64,000 nt of DNA. It comes from Chamaea fasciata. Lineage: Eukaryota > Chordata > Aves > Passeriformes > Sylviidae. Within the stretch, counting starts at the first letter, position 1. Each line of letters begins with the position of its first letter. The stretch is from positions 40,418,305-40,482,304 of the forward strand of contig JARCOQ010000004.1 in assembly GCA_029207755.1 (NCBI GenBank). Reading direction: 5' to 3'. Below are positions 14,208 through 26,743 of this stretch, in pieces. The notes beneath the pieces are model-generated. The model saw only the letters and a program-made list of their open reading frames with translations, made no database searches and had not been told where the DNA came from. The translations under genes were made by a program, and so were the position numbers.

Positions 14208-14416
14208 ATCATAGGATCATGGAATGTTGAGGGGCAGAAATATACCTCAAATGTCCTCTAATTCCAGCCCCCCTTGCCATGGGCAGGAACACCTCCCACC
14301 AGGTCCCATGCAGCCTTGCCTTGAACAATTCCAGGGCTGGGAAACCTGTGCCAGTGCCTCACCACCCTCACAGTAAAAAATTTCTTTCCAATATATAACC
14401 TAAATGCAACTTGAAC
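14208..14416 (-). mobile_element. CR1 LINE 3' end fragment
   Basis: The plus strand begins ATCATAGGATCATGG, the inverted CR1 terminal repeat, followed by CCCCCTTGCCATGGGCAGGA, CACCAGGTCCCATGCAGCC and CCAGTGCCTCACCACCCTCA. These are all near-consensus blocks of the CR1 3' region in inverted orientation. About 210 bp are kept before the match fades into TTTCTTTCCAATAT. It is less diverged than the copy at 13730-13868, which lies 340 bp away in the same orientation. Each begins at its own 3' terminus, so they are two separate insertions. Confidence 0.92.
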
Positions 14417-15324
14417 AAATGAAAAACCAATAAATGTTATTACTGGGGCTTTAGATTTGAGCTGCCATGAGGTAGTTTATTTCAAAATTTTCTCCTATTT
14501 CCCATCTAGCTCTTTGTGTTAGCCCCAGCTCTGGTATTTTGTAACTTCTTTACTAACCTTACTGTAGTGCACTTTTCTATATTGGCCCTGTTTCTGTCTC
14601 TCTGTTCTGCTGCAAGTATTACAGCTGTCAAAACCAGCCAAATTAATAACTGCTAGTGTTGTTATGACATGCAGTGTAAACCAAAGCTGCAGGCATGCAA
14701 GTCACTGGCCAAAATGGATAGCTACCACTATTATATTTAGGTCTTCATTCAGCAGTTTTATTCTGAATCAACATTCTGGCTGGCTTTGTTTTATGATGGA
14801 CAGCATTGTTCATCACACATTTGGACTGTATACTCCTTCAACATATTTCTCCTGATGAGACTTGTAAAGAGTGATAATCCTACACGTAAATTAGATGGGT
14901 AAGGAGTTATTTCTATAACTCATTAGCTTAAATACATGTAAAGGATTTATCAAGCTGATGTAGTTAATACACTAAAAGTCACTGTACTCGTATGAATTTC
15001 AGAGAAAAATGTTTCAACAAAATTAGAAAACTGTCCTTTTTCTAACCAGTCTTTTCTTGTTAGCTTAAAAACATTTAGCTTAGAGACGCCATAGATCAAC
15101 CAATTTGGCTAAATTCACATCTGTTTAGTTCAGCTGTTTCAAAAAATGCTTTGAACCTCCCTTTGTGATCACTGTCAGAATTCTGATGAAAATCTGTCAC
15201 ATACCTAAAGAGTTAAGAACTTTAGAAGCAGAAGTTGTCACACATAAATCCTACACCACATCACATAAACAAGTAATTTTAAATATACACCAGCATATTA
15301 ACACGGCTTAAAGTTCTTTTGAAT
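14417..15324. other. Unique non-coding DNA
   Basis: Between two CR1 copies I see no repeat, exon or RNA gene. Confidence 0.5.
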
Positions 15325-16600
15325 ATCACAGAATCACAGAATTGGCTGGGATTGGAAGGGGCCTCCAGAACTCATAGAGTCCAATCCACTAGCAAAAGCA
15401 GGACAAACTAGAGCAAGTGGCCCAAGACCATCTGGAGCTTTTGGATGTCTCTTGCAGTCAGTAAATATATCCTGATGTTCAGAGAGAATTTTATGCATTC
15501 TGGTTCATGCCCATTGTCTCTTGTCCCATGACTGGGGACAATCAAAAAGATTCTGGCTCCATCTTCGCTGTACTCTCCCTCCAGGAATTTATATACATTA
15601 ATAAAACCCTCCCCAAGTCTTCTCTTCTCCAGGTCAAATAGTCCCAGATCTCTCACAGGAGAGATTCTTCAGGCCCTTCATTGTCTTCATGACTCCTTAT
15701 TGGACTTTGAAACTTGTCCAATTGAATTTATTTCCCGCTGGGTGGCAGCCAGCATATACTGGTGCCTGGAGTTGTTTCTCCCCAGATGCAAGACATTATA
15801 TTTCCCCTTGTTAAACTTCATGATGTTCCTGTCCTCCCACTTCTCCAGCCTGTTGAGGTACATCTGGAAGACAAAATGACCCTTTGGTGATTCATCCATT
15901 CTTTCCAGTTTTGTGTCTGGTGCAAACTTGCTGACAGTACACTCTGCAATATGGTCCAAATCATTAATGAAGGTGTTAAACAGGACTGAATCCAGTACTG
16001 CCCCTTGAGGTACACCACTGGTTGAATCACCCTTCTACCTTCCTCCAGATTCTGGAGCTCCTCCTTCACTCAGCACACATCACTGCCACAAGGCTGCCTC
16101 TGGTTTCTACACAATCCTTGTTGGTGAGTTTTTGGTCCAGCACAGCATCTGTCCTTGGTGACTTCTCTATCACTCAGCAGAGGAAGTTATCATCAAAGCA
16201 GTCCAGGAACCTCCTGGACTGTTTATGTGCTGATGTGTTGTCCCTCCAAAATACTTCAAGGTGGTTGAAGACACCCATGAAGATCAGAACCTTCAGACCT
16301 TAGGTCTGTATAGAATCTGAACCATTTGTTCTTCATGGTCAGGAGGCCTATTGTAGACACACTATAATAATTCATTTGCCTAATCCTAACATGTAAAATA
16401 TCCATTGGCTCCTCATCCACCACTAGGCAGATTTTCAAGACCTTAATCTGCTGTGTCATAAAAGGAACTTCGTCTCCTCATCACACTTTCCTGCCTTCCT
16501 GAAAGAGCCTGTATCATTCCTTTGCAACATTCCAGCCATGGGGGCCAACTCACTATAATTCCATCATCCCAACAAGAACATAGCCTGCAACTGCAATGCA
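15325..16600 (-). mobile_element. Degraded CR1 LINE with endonuclease and reverse-transcriptase remnants
   Basis: Read on the minus strand, 5' to 3', the element has three pieces. First, 16600-16100 is part of the ORF2 apurinic-type endonuclease domain, with VDEEP, FNHLEVFWRDNTSAHKQSRR and DDNFL, all recognisable against CR1 ORF2. The canonical GDFN motif reads GVFN here, so a catalytic aspartate is lost, and stops interrupt the frame. Second, after a large deletion that removes most of the reverse transcriptase, 16060-15690 holds its C-terminal part. SKFAPDTK stands where the catalytic FADDT box belongs, followed by MKFNKGK and VLHLGRNN. Third, 15660-15325 covers the ORF2 tail (DLGLFDLEKRRL, then NVYKFL) and a 3' end with the inverted ATCACAGAATCACAGAATTGG terminus. 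The sequence between the second and third pieces also looks shortened. It is inactive. Confidence 0.9.
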
Positions 16601-17043
16601 TGTGAACACACACACACACATATTACATATTTGTAATAGAAATGTTCTTCACTTTTGATTTTTCACAGTCATTGCTGTTCACCTCACGACCCTCTCTGGA
16701 AAACTTGTCAGGTAAGACTTACTTCAAACAGATTCCCTCCTGTCCTGTCTCTGATGGGAGAGAATAGCAAGAGAACTTCTGAGAAATTCGTGCAAGGGAA
16801 ACATTAAAAAATGTGATTAACTGCAAAGAAATAAATAAACAAAATGACAAATTCCTCCCCCACACTTTTTCCAACCCCAACCCGACACTCAAAAGCAACT
16901 TAATAGTAGTTCAAAAAATTATCCCTGCCTATTCCCAGCAACAAAGGTCTAGTCAAGAAAATCAGGATGAGGCTGCTGATTCAGAAAAGGCACGGGCACA
17001 AAACATGTGCAGAAGTTTGGGAAACATCTGCTGATCTTTCTGA

Positions 17044-17066
17044 TCTTGAATCTTTCTGATTCAAGA
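17044..17066. repeat. Short perfect inverted repeat (9-bp arms)
   Basis: TCTTGAATC at 17044-17052 and its reverse complement GATTCAAGA at 17058-17066 flank a 5-nt loop. It is short enough to be chance. Confidence 0.6.
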
Positions 17067-19339
17067 AAGGAATCAGCAAGTATTTTCATTTCCTGTACTT
17101 GTTTTCAGGTCTTTAAAAATTATGTTGGAAAGTCTAACAAATGTTTACAGTAAATAACACAATATTACTGTTTGCTCAGTGATGACAAATATGTTACATC
17201 CAGTGCACAACAAACAAAAAGAAATAGAAAAGCCTATACATTGTAGAATCCACTTTAAACAAGATGCAGCTAGAAATAACAGAAAATAATATGGTGATGC
17301 CAATAGGGCAGGGATGGCAAAGATTTGGCAAGATTTCAGCAGATGAGTCTATACTGTACATTAGACTGCATCCATAACAATTGCTACAGTTCTGGTCCCA
17401 GTCTGCTGGATGGAGAAAGGTATGTCTGAGATCATCTCCTTTCAGGAAGACATTAACTTCAGATGACAAGACTCAGAGTGCCTCATCTTATAGACTAAAC
17501 TGCAAATATTAATTTCTTGTCTGTGTGTTTCATAAGAGGTTCAGTTTGCCGGAGCAATCCATTTTACACAACAAACAAATCAGAATAAAGTGTCAAATTG
17601 AAAATATGCTGTACATTTAATCCTTGTATATTGTCACTTTGCAAAGGCCTTCACAGAACTAGTGATAAAGCCATGACAAGTTTCCATTGTAACAACATAA
17701 CAAGAGCTCCAAGAGTATTAAAAAAATATTCTTGGCTCACAGTTATGCTCTTCCCCTGCTGAAGAAGGTTCTGGAAGCCAAGTTGCATTTGTCAATTAAC
17801 TCAATATTAAGCTTCTGTCCACACAACCATGAAGGAAATGAGCTGCCATTTCCTGATTGTTAATATATCTTTCAATGCTTTGGTTAGTAAATATTTTTCA
17901 TACTTCTCCCAAACCTGCATATGTAATTTCAGGACAAGTAGTAGAAATGTAGGAGTCATACCAAGCAGTTGTATTTTTCTCTCAGTATAATTTTACTGTA
18001 AAAGAGATTTCCTCCACTTTCAAGTAAATGCTTTAAAGTTTAGATCACTTCCAAATCTAGATACAAAGAATAGCTTCAAAAATTGTTAGACAATTTGTCA
18101 TGTCCTATAAACTTCAGATCTTTAGAACTGCCAAAAGAGCCAGAAGTATTGAAATACAAAGTAAGTAAAAAAAAGTTAGCTGAAGATGTCTGCCATTTGA
18201 AATCAATATTTGTATTAAGTTTCAATATGAAATTAAATTACTTTGTTTTAATAGCTGTATTAAGCCCAGAATAAAATCTCATTTCTTGCAAGTAACTCAT
18301 AGCACATGTCAGAGAACATTGGCTTAGACTGCTGCATTCCTTTGTGTTTCACTGCACTCATAATTTCCCTGTTTCTTTTACCATTATGTGAGTTACTTGT
18401 GGGGCAGAAGGAAAAGTGTACACCCAGCTTTAGGTGTACATGCTTATCAGGGTCAGGTCTTATTGTAGCACTTTCCCTTCAAAAAGAAACCATCCCACTC
18501 AAAAAAGAAGCTGGGAAGGGAAGGGCATTTCTCAGGTGTAGATATCTCCACATGCACCTCTAGTGCTTGTTGCCTGTACACAGTTGATAACTTTCTCCTG
18601 TTTAAATATAACAGTCAGAATTTAGCTTACACACCAACTGTGGCTAGTTGTTCAACATCAGCTTAGAGCAAATTTAGTCTCTTTTGGCACAGATTAGCTG
18701 GGAGGCTAAAGTGGATGAGAGCTAATGCAAGGCACCACTATAAGGTTGAGTATAAACCATCTCCTTCTACTTTGGTAACTCTTAATATAAAGCATTGCAT
18801 CCCTTTAATTCTTAAAGCACTAGATTTTTAAATGAAGACAGAGATAAAATGTATCCTGTCTTCCTATGTGCCCTGATAGACTTGCATACTGTGGCTGTGA
18901 CCTGACTTACTGTGATAAGAGATAATGTGTTTTATATATAATTTTAAGTAATTAGGTACTGATTTAACTTCTGAATAGGTGAAATTGCAATGTCTGCCTT
19001 TTCTAGACTAAGAGTTGATAGCACTGCTGGAGGGAGAAAGCCTTTACCAATCCCAGTGGAAATGGCCTTGAACTCAGGAAATCATTAAGTGAAGCAGTAA
19101 ATGGAAATTACTCAGTAGCTGTACTGCTGAAAAAAAAAACACTTTAAAGAGGAATAGAAACTTCTTTTTTTCCCTCTTCTTTTTTGCCATGCCTTTTAAG
19201 GGTCGCTGAGCAAGAAACTTGTTTAGGCAAAGATGTCAGCAAGGTTCATCCTGAGAGAGAAGTGATGAGTGATGAGTCCTTACTCACCAAATACATTCTC
19301 TAGAACAGTGGAAAGCAGAATATTACATTGGTGTTAATG

Positions 19340-19370
<31 letters not shown>
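19340..19370. repeat. Compound microsatellite (AT)8(GT)7
   Basis: An AT run passes directly into a GT run. It is simple sequence and probably variable in length. Confidence 0.92.
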
Positions 19371-22300
19371 AGATAGACATATTTTTCATTGATAGCAGAG
19401 ACAAGAGAGAGAAAATTAAAGCCCTAATATAAGAATTTTAGGTAATTTTTCATACTCTGAGATAAGGTTTCTTCCAAATTTGTCATACCTTTGCACTATC
19501 AGAGTGCCGATTTAATATAATTGATATAGTCTTCTGGAACAAATTTGCTTAAAATCAACACAGCCTGACCTGATTTTTTGCCTTTATTAAGTTCTGGATC
19601 AACCAAGCCTTATGGTTAACACAAGTAGGTTTTCTTTTCTACTCTACAGATTTCTCCTTCTCTTCTCCCTGGATTTTGTTGTGCTTGGATTTTTAGAGGC
19701 TTTTGTTCTTATTCCCTTTACATCAGATCAAAATGAATGATTTTTCTTCTTTTGGAAGAGATGATTGGAGCTCTGTGTTGGCTGGCCAAAGCCAGTGAGG
19801 AAAACAGCTATTCGCACTCTGCAAGGAATTCAGAAAATGTGGGAAAACAGAGGGAGAACAGAAACTTTTCTGAGTAGCTGCCTTATTGTATTCTATGATT
19901 TCCTTTTCATTATTTATGTGTGATAGATTTGTCTCCCCTGTAATGGTAACATAAATGTTATATTTTAGAATATGATTGTTGATTTTAGGATGGGTCCATT
20001 AGCTTTTCCTTAGCTAAGAATCAATAGATGCAATTATTTTTCAGTGAGGTAATTCAGGATGGTTTTCAAAGAATGATCTTTATCCAGTACAAATATCAAG
20101 ATGTTGACAAAATGAAATTTTATTTTGCTTGACTTCAGAAGACATTTTCCTCCAAAACTGGTGGTTTTTTAGGTTTTAGGGTTTTTCTATTGATAGAAAT
20201 AGTTATGGGGTTAAAAAGACATTCTGTTAAAAAAAAAGAACATATAAAAATTCATTGCAGTCACTATGAGCACTTAGAATATAGTCAGGTTCTGGTGGGC
20301 TCAGACCACTGATATTTTATAATTCTGAAATAATTTCAAAAATATAGCAATTGTAAAATTATTTTAAATAATGTGCTCATTATTCTTTAAAAAATTCAGA
20401 ATGTATCTGTAATTTAGTGATGGTGCTGTGCAGAAGGGAAGCTGTGCAGAATAAGACCAAGAGACTTAGAAAAAGCTCTATTATTGCTCTGGTTATTTGT
20501 CCCATATGATAAATAAGGTAAATGTATAATTAACTTCACTGTGGTGCAGTCCTAGAAAAAGTTTAATGTGCAGCTCCACTATAACTATTTTCCTGGGAAA
20601 AATGTCCTTACTTATTTTGTACATATTTTTAAAGTAATATTTATTCTTCTCCAGTGTGGAGATACCAAGCATAGACCCATTCTCATGCTTCTGACCATAA
20701 GCCACCACAGGGTTTAAGCAGAGATCTCTTGCTTTTCTACACATGGGAACATGTAATAAACAGCCAAACAAAGGTGGTTCTTCTGATTTTTTTTTCATTT
20801 ATTGCAGTAATTCTTCATGATTCTGAGACAAATTAATTTATTTACTGTTACTCCTTAAAGTATTTCTCCCATGTGCACTCCAACCAAGCTCACAAGTGCC
20901 CTAGAAGTCTTCATTCTTTTTATATATAGTTTGTCATTTTCTGTTATTTGTATAAAGAACATGTATTATATGACCTCTCAACAAGAAGTGTTTTTTGTGG
21001 TCCCAGTTAAATATCTTGGTATGTCATACAAAGATTTTGCTAATGCCTCCTGTCCTCTCAAAATGTCCCCAGAGGAGTGATTGGTGAGAGATCCTGTTTT
21101 CATAGGCTGTGCTGGAATTCAAAACACAGAAAAAAACTTTTCCATCAATGTCTTTACAGTCCTATCTTTATAGCTATCTGCTGCCTAGCATAGAGATACT
21201 CAGGAAAGACAGACTCTTTCTATCTTCTACCTTTCTACCTTCCCAGACAATCATGTTCTCATGGAAGCAGTTTAAGTGAAAAAAACTTTGAAGCATCAAT
21301 AGAAAAATTTACTAGATCAGTCCCTTGGGAGAACAAGCCTCAAAAAAAATCCAATAAATTTTAGATGGTGTCCTAAAGAACCATTCAGTTCTGACCATGG
21401 CAGAGCAAGCACCAGGGCAGAGCTGAGTTGGAAGTCTGGCACCATGGGACCTGTCCAGTGGCACAGGAACAACTCAGACTGTTCTAAGAAACTGCTTTTC
21501 TGCCTTACGTGTCACAGAGCGCATTTCTTCCCTCCCTATTCTGATTCCATCAGTCATGCCTCAGCTTAAGGAACAGAAAATACAGAGGAAATCATGCCAT
21601 AGCTAAACAAAAGAAACAACAGGCTGAATAATAAGAAATTAATATAAAATAAAAATTAATTTTAAAAGGACTACAGCAATAAAGAATAAAGCAATATGTA
21701 CCTAGAAAGAAAAATATTACAGATCTTTTGATGTTTTTCAAGATCTTATCAAGATGTCTTATGATAACATAAATTGTCTCAAAAGCTTTATGTGATCATG
21801 AAATAATTGCTAAATATACAAGAGTTGGAAGACTTACAGTAATATTGTTCAAAATCAATGAAGTCTTGCATTTCTTAAATTCACATCTATCTCTGTTTAT
21901 ATTTATACATATACCTACATTTACACATACACATAGGTACACATATATTTCAAAGGCACATTTTCAGGTACAAAATCTACAACAAAACAAGTTCTTACTA
22001 AAATCTGTTTGTGTCAGTCACAAAAATACTCTAAGACAAAATTCATCAATTATCTAAAATTAAGTTGCCTACAATGAAATAGCATCAGGAATTAAATAGA
22101 GCAGTGAGAGTTTATTTAGTAACTTATCTCCTAAAACAAAACTCTGACAAAGTATCTAATATTAATTAACTATCATTTCATAATTTTAAAGAAAGTTATA
22201 ACTGCTACTATTATCCAAACTGATGGTTACTACTGTGTGAAAATAATAACTATACTTCATATGAATATCCCTTTTCACAAGTTCTTGTGAGGAACACAGA

Positions 22301-25300
22301 ATACAGTTAGAAAAGACTACTAAAATGCCATTTTATGCCATATTCAAATACAAGCCCCAAACTTTTCAAGTGCCTGATACACAGGAAAGAGTCTCCTAAT
22401 GCTCTTTTCCCTACTTCCACTGATTAGCATCAGTTTTCATATAAAGTCAGACCAGTTAAATGATCTGTGGCAGTGTTGGTTATTGAATATTGAAAGGCAC
22501 TAGATTTCATATATTCAGCAATACATTGAATGTGCCTGAAGAAAAACATGAAATCAATAAACTACTAGGTTAGAGTTTATGATACCATATGTTGTCATCA
22601 AAGTGGATGAACAGCAGCCTCCTAAATTCAGAGTCTTGGTGCTGTAAAAGTACTACAGGTCAAAGAACAAATGTTGGCATTAGAATATAGGACAAGGCAA
22701 AATAAAATTAGAATTCAGCACTTGCCAACCTAAAATCAGCCCTGTGAACATTTTCTAATTAAATGAACACAAAAAAAGATGTCTTAACATAAGCTTGCCT
22801 TGTTATGTTATGTACAAGCCAATAAGAAAATAATGGAAGGACCTTTAAAAGAATGAAGAGTATGGTTAAATAACCAGTATTTTACTTTAGATGAAAACAA
22901 CTTTTCTATTGACAAGTAACTCAAAATAATACAATACTCCCCAAACCTGTGGGCAGTTCAATAAGTTTAAGAAAACAGCTCCGCCCCGAAACAGACATAA
23001 GTATATTTTTACTACTTCTGCCACAAACAACAGTACCTTGTCATTAAACACATACCAAACAGCTTCATTCTGTCTGTCAATTGCACGTGGTTCCTTATGA
23101 TACATGCACACATAAGAATTATGTTTTGCATGCAACTGTTTCTTTCTGTGAATTTGAAATATATCCTACAGGCAACAGACTTGTGTTTCAGATACTGCAA
23201 TACTGGAGAATGAAACAACAAAGACTTGTAAGGGAACTGCTTTAAAATGTTCATAGCTTTTGCAATGAAGTTGAAATCCCTCTCTCACTCCTTGTTTGCA
23301 ACATGTTTATTAGCTACTGCTGATATTATGAAATGTTTTCTCCCAAACAAAAAGGTCACTTTTTCAATTTTTTAAAGAGTTTTAAGTACAAGATTGACCT
23401 ACATATTCTCTTTGTCTGCTAGCTTAGCTAATATCTCTAAATACTGCAGCACAAGCACTTCAAAGGCAGGATTAGGTTTATCCAGTCTAAACCTGAACTT
23501 CTCATTCCAATGAATAGAAGGCCAGCACATACATGTGGATTTAACATAACTACACTGTCTGGAATCCATTTAGTCATTTGCTTATGCCTTTCCTTTATAT
23601 TTCCCAAATATGTTTTTATTCCCTGTGTCATTCCAAGTCATATAAAAAATTTAAATGCTGAACTTAATGGAGCAGAGTATTTATATCTGGGAGAACTGGT
23701 CCTAATCCTCCTATTAATTTTTTTTGTTTGTTTTACTCTCCTAGTAGTGATGAGCCTACAGCAGCACTTCAGATTATTTCCTCACATGACATTGCAAAAG
23801 ACAGGAAGTGCAATTATAATTGTGACATCAATCAGCTTCTGAACTCCTCGCCTAAAAGTCTGGAGTAGGGATTTAGAATTAATATGTCACAACACCATAG
23901 CTGGGAAATGGTTCTCTAATCTGAATGGCTCCTCACTATGCAAATAATAAATATTAAGTAATATTATAAAAAAGTCTTACATCTTGATAATTATTTATAT
24001 GTAACTGTATTATATATTATTTGCTTTATAGTGGGAAACCTGTTAAGTTATTATCACATCTTTTTACTATTATTATAAGTATTATTTATTACCTAAAATT
24101 AAGGCGAGTAAATCCTTTTGGAGAAATTACTTGGAGAAACATATAATTAGATTATTTCCATGGTCAAGTGGTAAAATAAATGCTAAGTAGTTATGCTAAG
24201 CAGTGGGGAATAAATCAAATGCGACACCCACCTTAAAATATGTCTGAAGTAACGGCTCAAGTACAACAGATGATAGATCAAAACCTATGCAGAACCAAGT
24301 GCTCCATGCCATTCACCAAATCATTAAAATATAGCTGCTGCCCCTGAGAGATGTGAAATCTTCATTGGACATTACTTTTTACAACGATTTTCTCCTCTGT
24401 TAGCAAATGCTACTTGAAGTATTTCTTGCCTACCTGGCTCAGTTACATTCAGTAACAGTAATACTTCAAATATTTCCTGACAAAGCTATGTCTTGCACTA
24501 TGATGGTGTCAATTATATAATAGGAGTTTTCCACCTCTATCTTCTATGTCTTAGAATAATACAGTTTGTAAAGAACAACATACAAAAGTGGAAACCACTG
24601 AAAATATCACTCAGTAGTCTTACTGAGGATTTCTTTTGGAAAACAAAGAGATTTTGCTCAAGCTGAAAATTACATTAAGTTATTTAATCAAGTAACTTTT
24701 TCCCTCATTTAAAAGATAAATTGTTTTCCCCATTATCAAAACTGATCTTGAACATAACTGCTGAAATACTAAAGCAGATGTTCAACAATAGCTCTATTTC
24801 TATCATGAGAATATTGAAAGTGAATTTTTGAGGATTATTCTGGCATAATTTCTTTGCACCAAATGAAAAATGGCTTTTTTCCATAGGTTTGTTTGCCAGA
24901 ACTCAGACCATTATCAAGATAATAGAGTTCACTCAAGCTCTATTAGAAGCACACAGTCTCTTTATGGAAATCATCATCAGGCTGCCAAATTATCAAAACA
25001 TCTTAAAATATCCATTACCTTTTTTGTTTCTTATGACAAGTATGGAAGATCTGTTTCCATAACAACAATGACCCCTCAAACAGGGAAGAAAGTATGTGGG
25101 AGCCTCTTCAAATCACTTGCTTTAGACTTGCTAACAGCAAATTCTTGTGGTGCCATAATAGTAGGGTTATATTTAAAGTGCTCTGTTACTTTTCTTTTTC
25201 CTAAAATGAAAACTTAGCCCTATCAGAAAAATTTTTGGAATTTCTGAAAGACAAACATAAAATATATAATCTATATAAAAGATATAAAGTGAAATATTAT

Positions 25301-25399
25301 TCAGCAAAACTACTATTCAAACATTTTTGTTAGTTTTGATCAAATTACAGTAACTGCAGGGTTATTGCTGAGATGCAGCAGAAAAGTAGGGAAGCCTAC

Positions 25400-25756
25400 T
25401 TTATTGTCCCCATCCAAGTCAGAGCCAGCATGTCTTCTATGAGAGAAAAGTCCTGCTTATCAAACCTGAATTCCTTTCCTGACAAGGTAACCCACCTAAT
25501 TGATCAAGGGAAGCCAGTGTATGCAACCTTTTTGAATTTCAGTAAAGATTTAGATACAGTCTCTTGCAGTATCCTTCTGGACAAAACATCCAGCACACAG
25601 ATGGATAAACACATCATGGGGTAGGTGAGCAGCTGGGCCAGGCACAAAGGGTTGCACCAGACTAGGGACCCTCTGCTAGTGGGATTCTGCAGGGCTCCAT
25701 CCTTGGCTCTGTACTTTTCAACATCTTCCTAAATGACTTGACACAGGACTGCAAGG
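25400..25756 (+). mobile_element. CR1 LINE reverse-transcriptase fragment, left part
   Basis: The plus strand encodes a decayed piece of the CR1 ORF2 reverse transcriptase. REKSCLSNL matches the CR1 'KGKSCLTNL' block and THLIDQGKPV follows it. LNFSKDLDTVS stands where CR1 has LDFSKAFDTVS, so the first catalytic aspartate of palm motif A is changed to asparagine. SILLDK follows, and then, after frame breaks, ILQGSILGSVLFNIFLNDL, the counterpart of CR1 'VPQGSVLGPVLFNIFINDL'. The 5' boundary is approximate. The copy is broken by the solo LTR that follows and resumes at 26415. Confidence 0.85.
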
Positions 25757-25761
25757 GATAC
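25757..25761 (+). repeat. Target-site duplication GATAC, left copy
   Basis: GATAC directly precedes the LTR and occurs again directly after it at 26415-26419. Confidence 0.8.
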
Positions 25762-26414
25762 TCTCCTGGGGTGACCTTATGATGCTGAATTTTATCCCCA
25801 TTCATCTGTTTAGCCCAGAAATAAGTTTTACGCCTTTAAAACTAGATCTGAGAGCGAAGGGGCAGAGAAGGGAAAGTGGTGTATTTTTTTTCTCGGATGT
25901 ATTCAAAAACATAGAGATAAGAGTTTCAGCCATCTGGGTGTATGTTGTCCGCAGCATGGACGGGGAGTGAGAGAGTTAGCTGAGGCCAGAAGTTTTTTCG
26001 GAACTAGTCAACTATTGTTTGGTCTGGGAACACCAGGACTATCTTTCAAGGGGCCCCAAACCGCATTGCGGCCAGGACACCGGACCCAAACCCCAGAGAA
26101 AGAGAGACACCAGTGTCCTGGACAGACTGAGAGAAAGCCAAGGACACACCCACAAAAAGGACTCTGAGCTACAAGAGGACTTTCTGAATTTGCCATCTCT
26201 TCAGAACAGCAAGATGTTTGTTTAATGTTGTTTAATATTATTCATTTTCTCAGGTTTGTGAATGCTTTGCTTGTTAACTAAACAGGTTTTTTCCACTTTT
26301 CTAAAAGGAGACTCATGAGTCTTCTGAATTAGTTGGGGGAGGGGCAGCTTGAATTTGCTTTAAAGAGAAGACAACTTCAAAAGTTCCCTCCCAAATTTGC
26401 CCTAAAGCAGGACA
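25762..26414. mobile_element. Solo LTR inserted into a CR1 copy
   Basis: A 653-bp element starts TCTCCTGGGGTGACC and ends GCAGGACA. The end AGGACA is the inverse of TGTCCT, so the start is read as TGTCCT with a G to C change. GATAC flanks it on both sides, a perfect 5-bp target duplication. The CR1 reverse-transcriptase sequence stops at the left duplication and continues after the right one, which fixes both boundaries independently. The body resembles songbird LTRs (blocks such as AGCCCAGAAATAAGTTTTAC and AGGGGCAGAGAAGGGAAA). It has no internal retroviral sequence, so it is a solo LTR. The open frames at 25967-26225 on both strands lie inside it and are not genes. I cannot fix its orientation. 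A 5-bp duplication suggests an ERVL- or ERV1-type element. Confidence 0.85.
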
Positions 26415-26595
26415 GATACTAAGCAAGTTCACAGCTGATGCAAAGCTGGGAGCACCTGTTGACGCCTCAGAGGTAGAGAGGCTTTGCAGAGAGACCTCAA
26501 CAAATTAGAGGGTTGGGTAGTCACCAGCTGTATGAAATTCAACAAGATTTGAAATTCAGTGCCAGATTCTGCACTGTCCAGACCTTACTGATCAG
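26415..26595 (+). mobile_element. CR1 LINE reverse-transcriptase fragment, right part
   Basis: After the duplicated GATAC the CR1 reading resumes as LSKFTADAKLG, the counterpart of CR1 'LSKFADDTKLG' in which the catalytic DD pair is now AD. Then come an 'ALQRDLNKLEGW' block and MKFNK, reached through frameshifts. Homology ends near 26595. Together with 25400-25756 it is one 5'- and 3'-incomplete CR1 copy split by the LTR. Confidence 0.85.
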
Positions 26596-26699
26596 TTCTT
26601 TCTGATTCAGTTATGAAACCACAGCATCTGAAATAAAGTCAAGAGACAAAGGCTATATTTACCCATTATCTTGTAGATTGCAATGATGATTTCTATTCT

Positions 26700-26743
26700 C
26701 AAAACAAAACAAAACAAAAAAACAAACAAACAAAAAAACCCCC
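26700..26743. repeat. (CAAAA)n/(CAAA)n low-complexity tract
   Basis: Three AAAAC units are followed by AAAC units and C-rich ends. It is simple sequence. Confidence 0.9.

Larger units (their letters stand above)
16601..25399. other. Unique AT-rich non-coding DNA
   Basis: No repeat body, exon or RNA gene is recognisable. It contains a short (AC)n run at 16605-16620, a small perfect hairpin at 17044-17066 and a compound AT/GT microsatellite at 19340-19370. The longest frames (115 codons at 24870-25217 plus, 110 at 23510-23842 plus, 101 at 20493-20798 minus) have no identifiable domain or family motif. Confidence 0.55.

Noticed and set aside
25967..26225. Overlapping frames on both strands, some proline/arginine-rich
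   Set aside because: They lie inside the solo LTR at 25762-26414.
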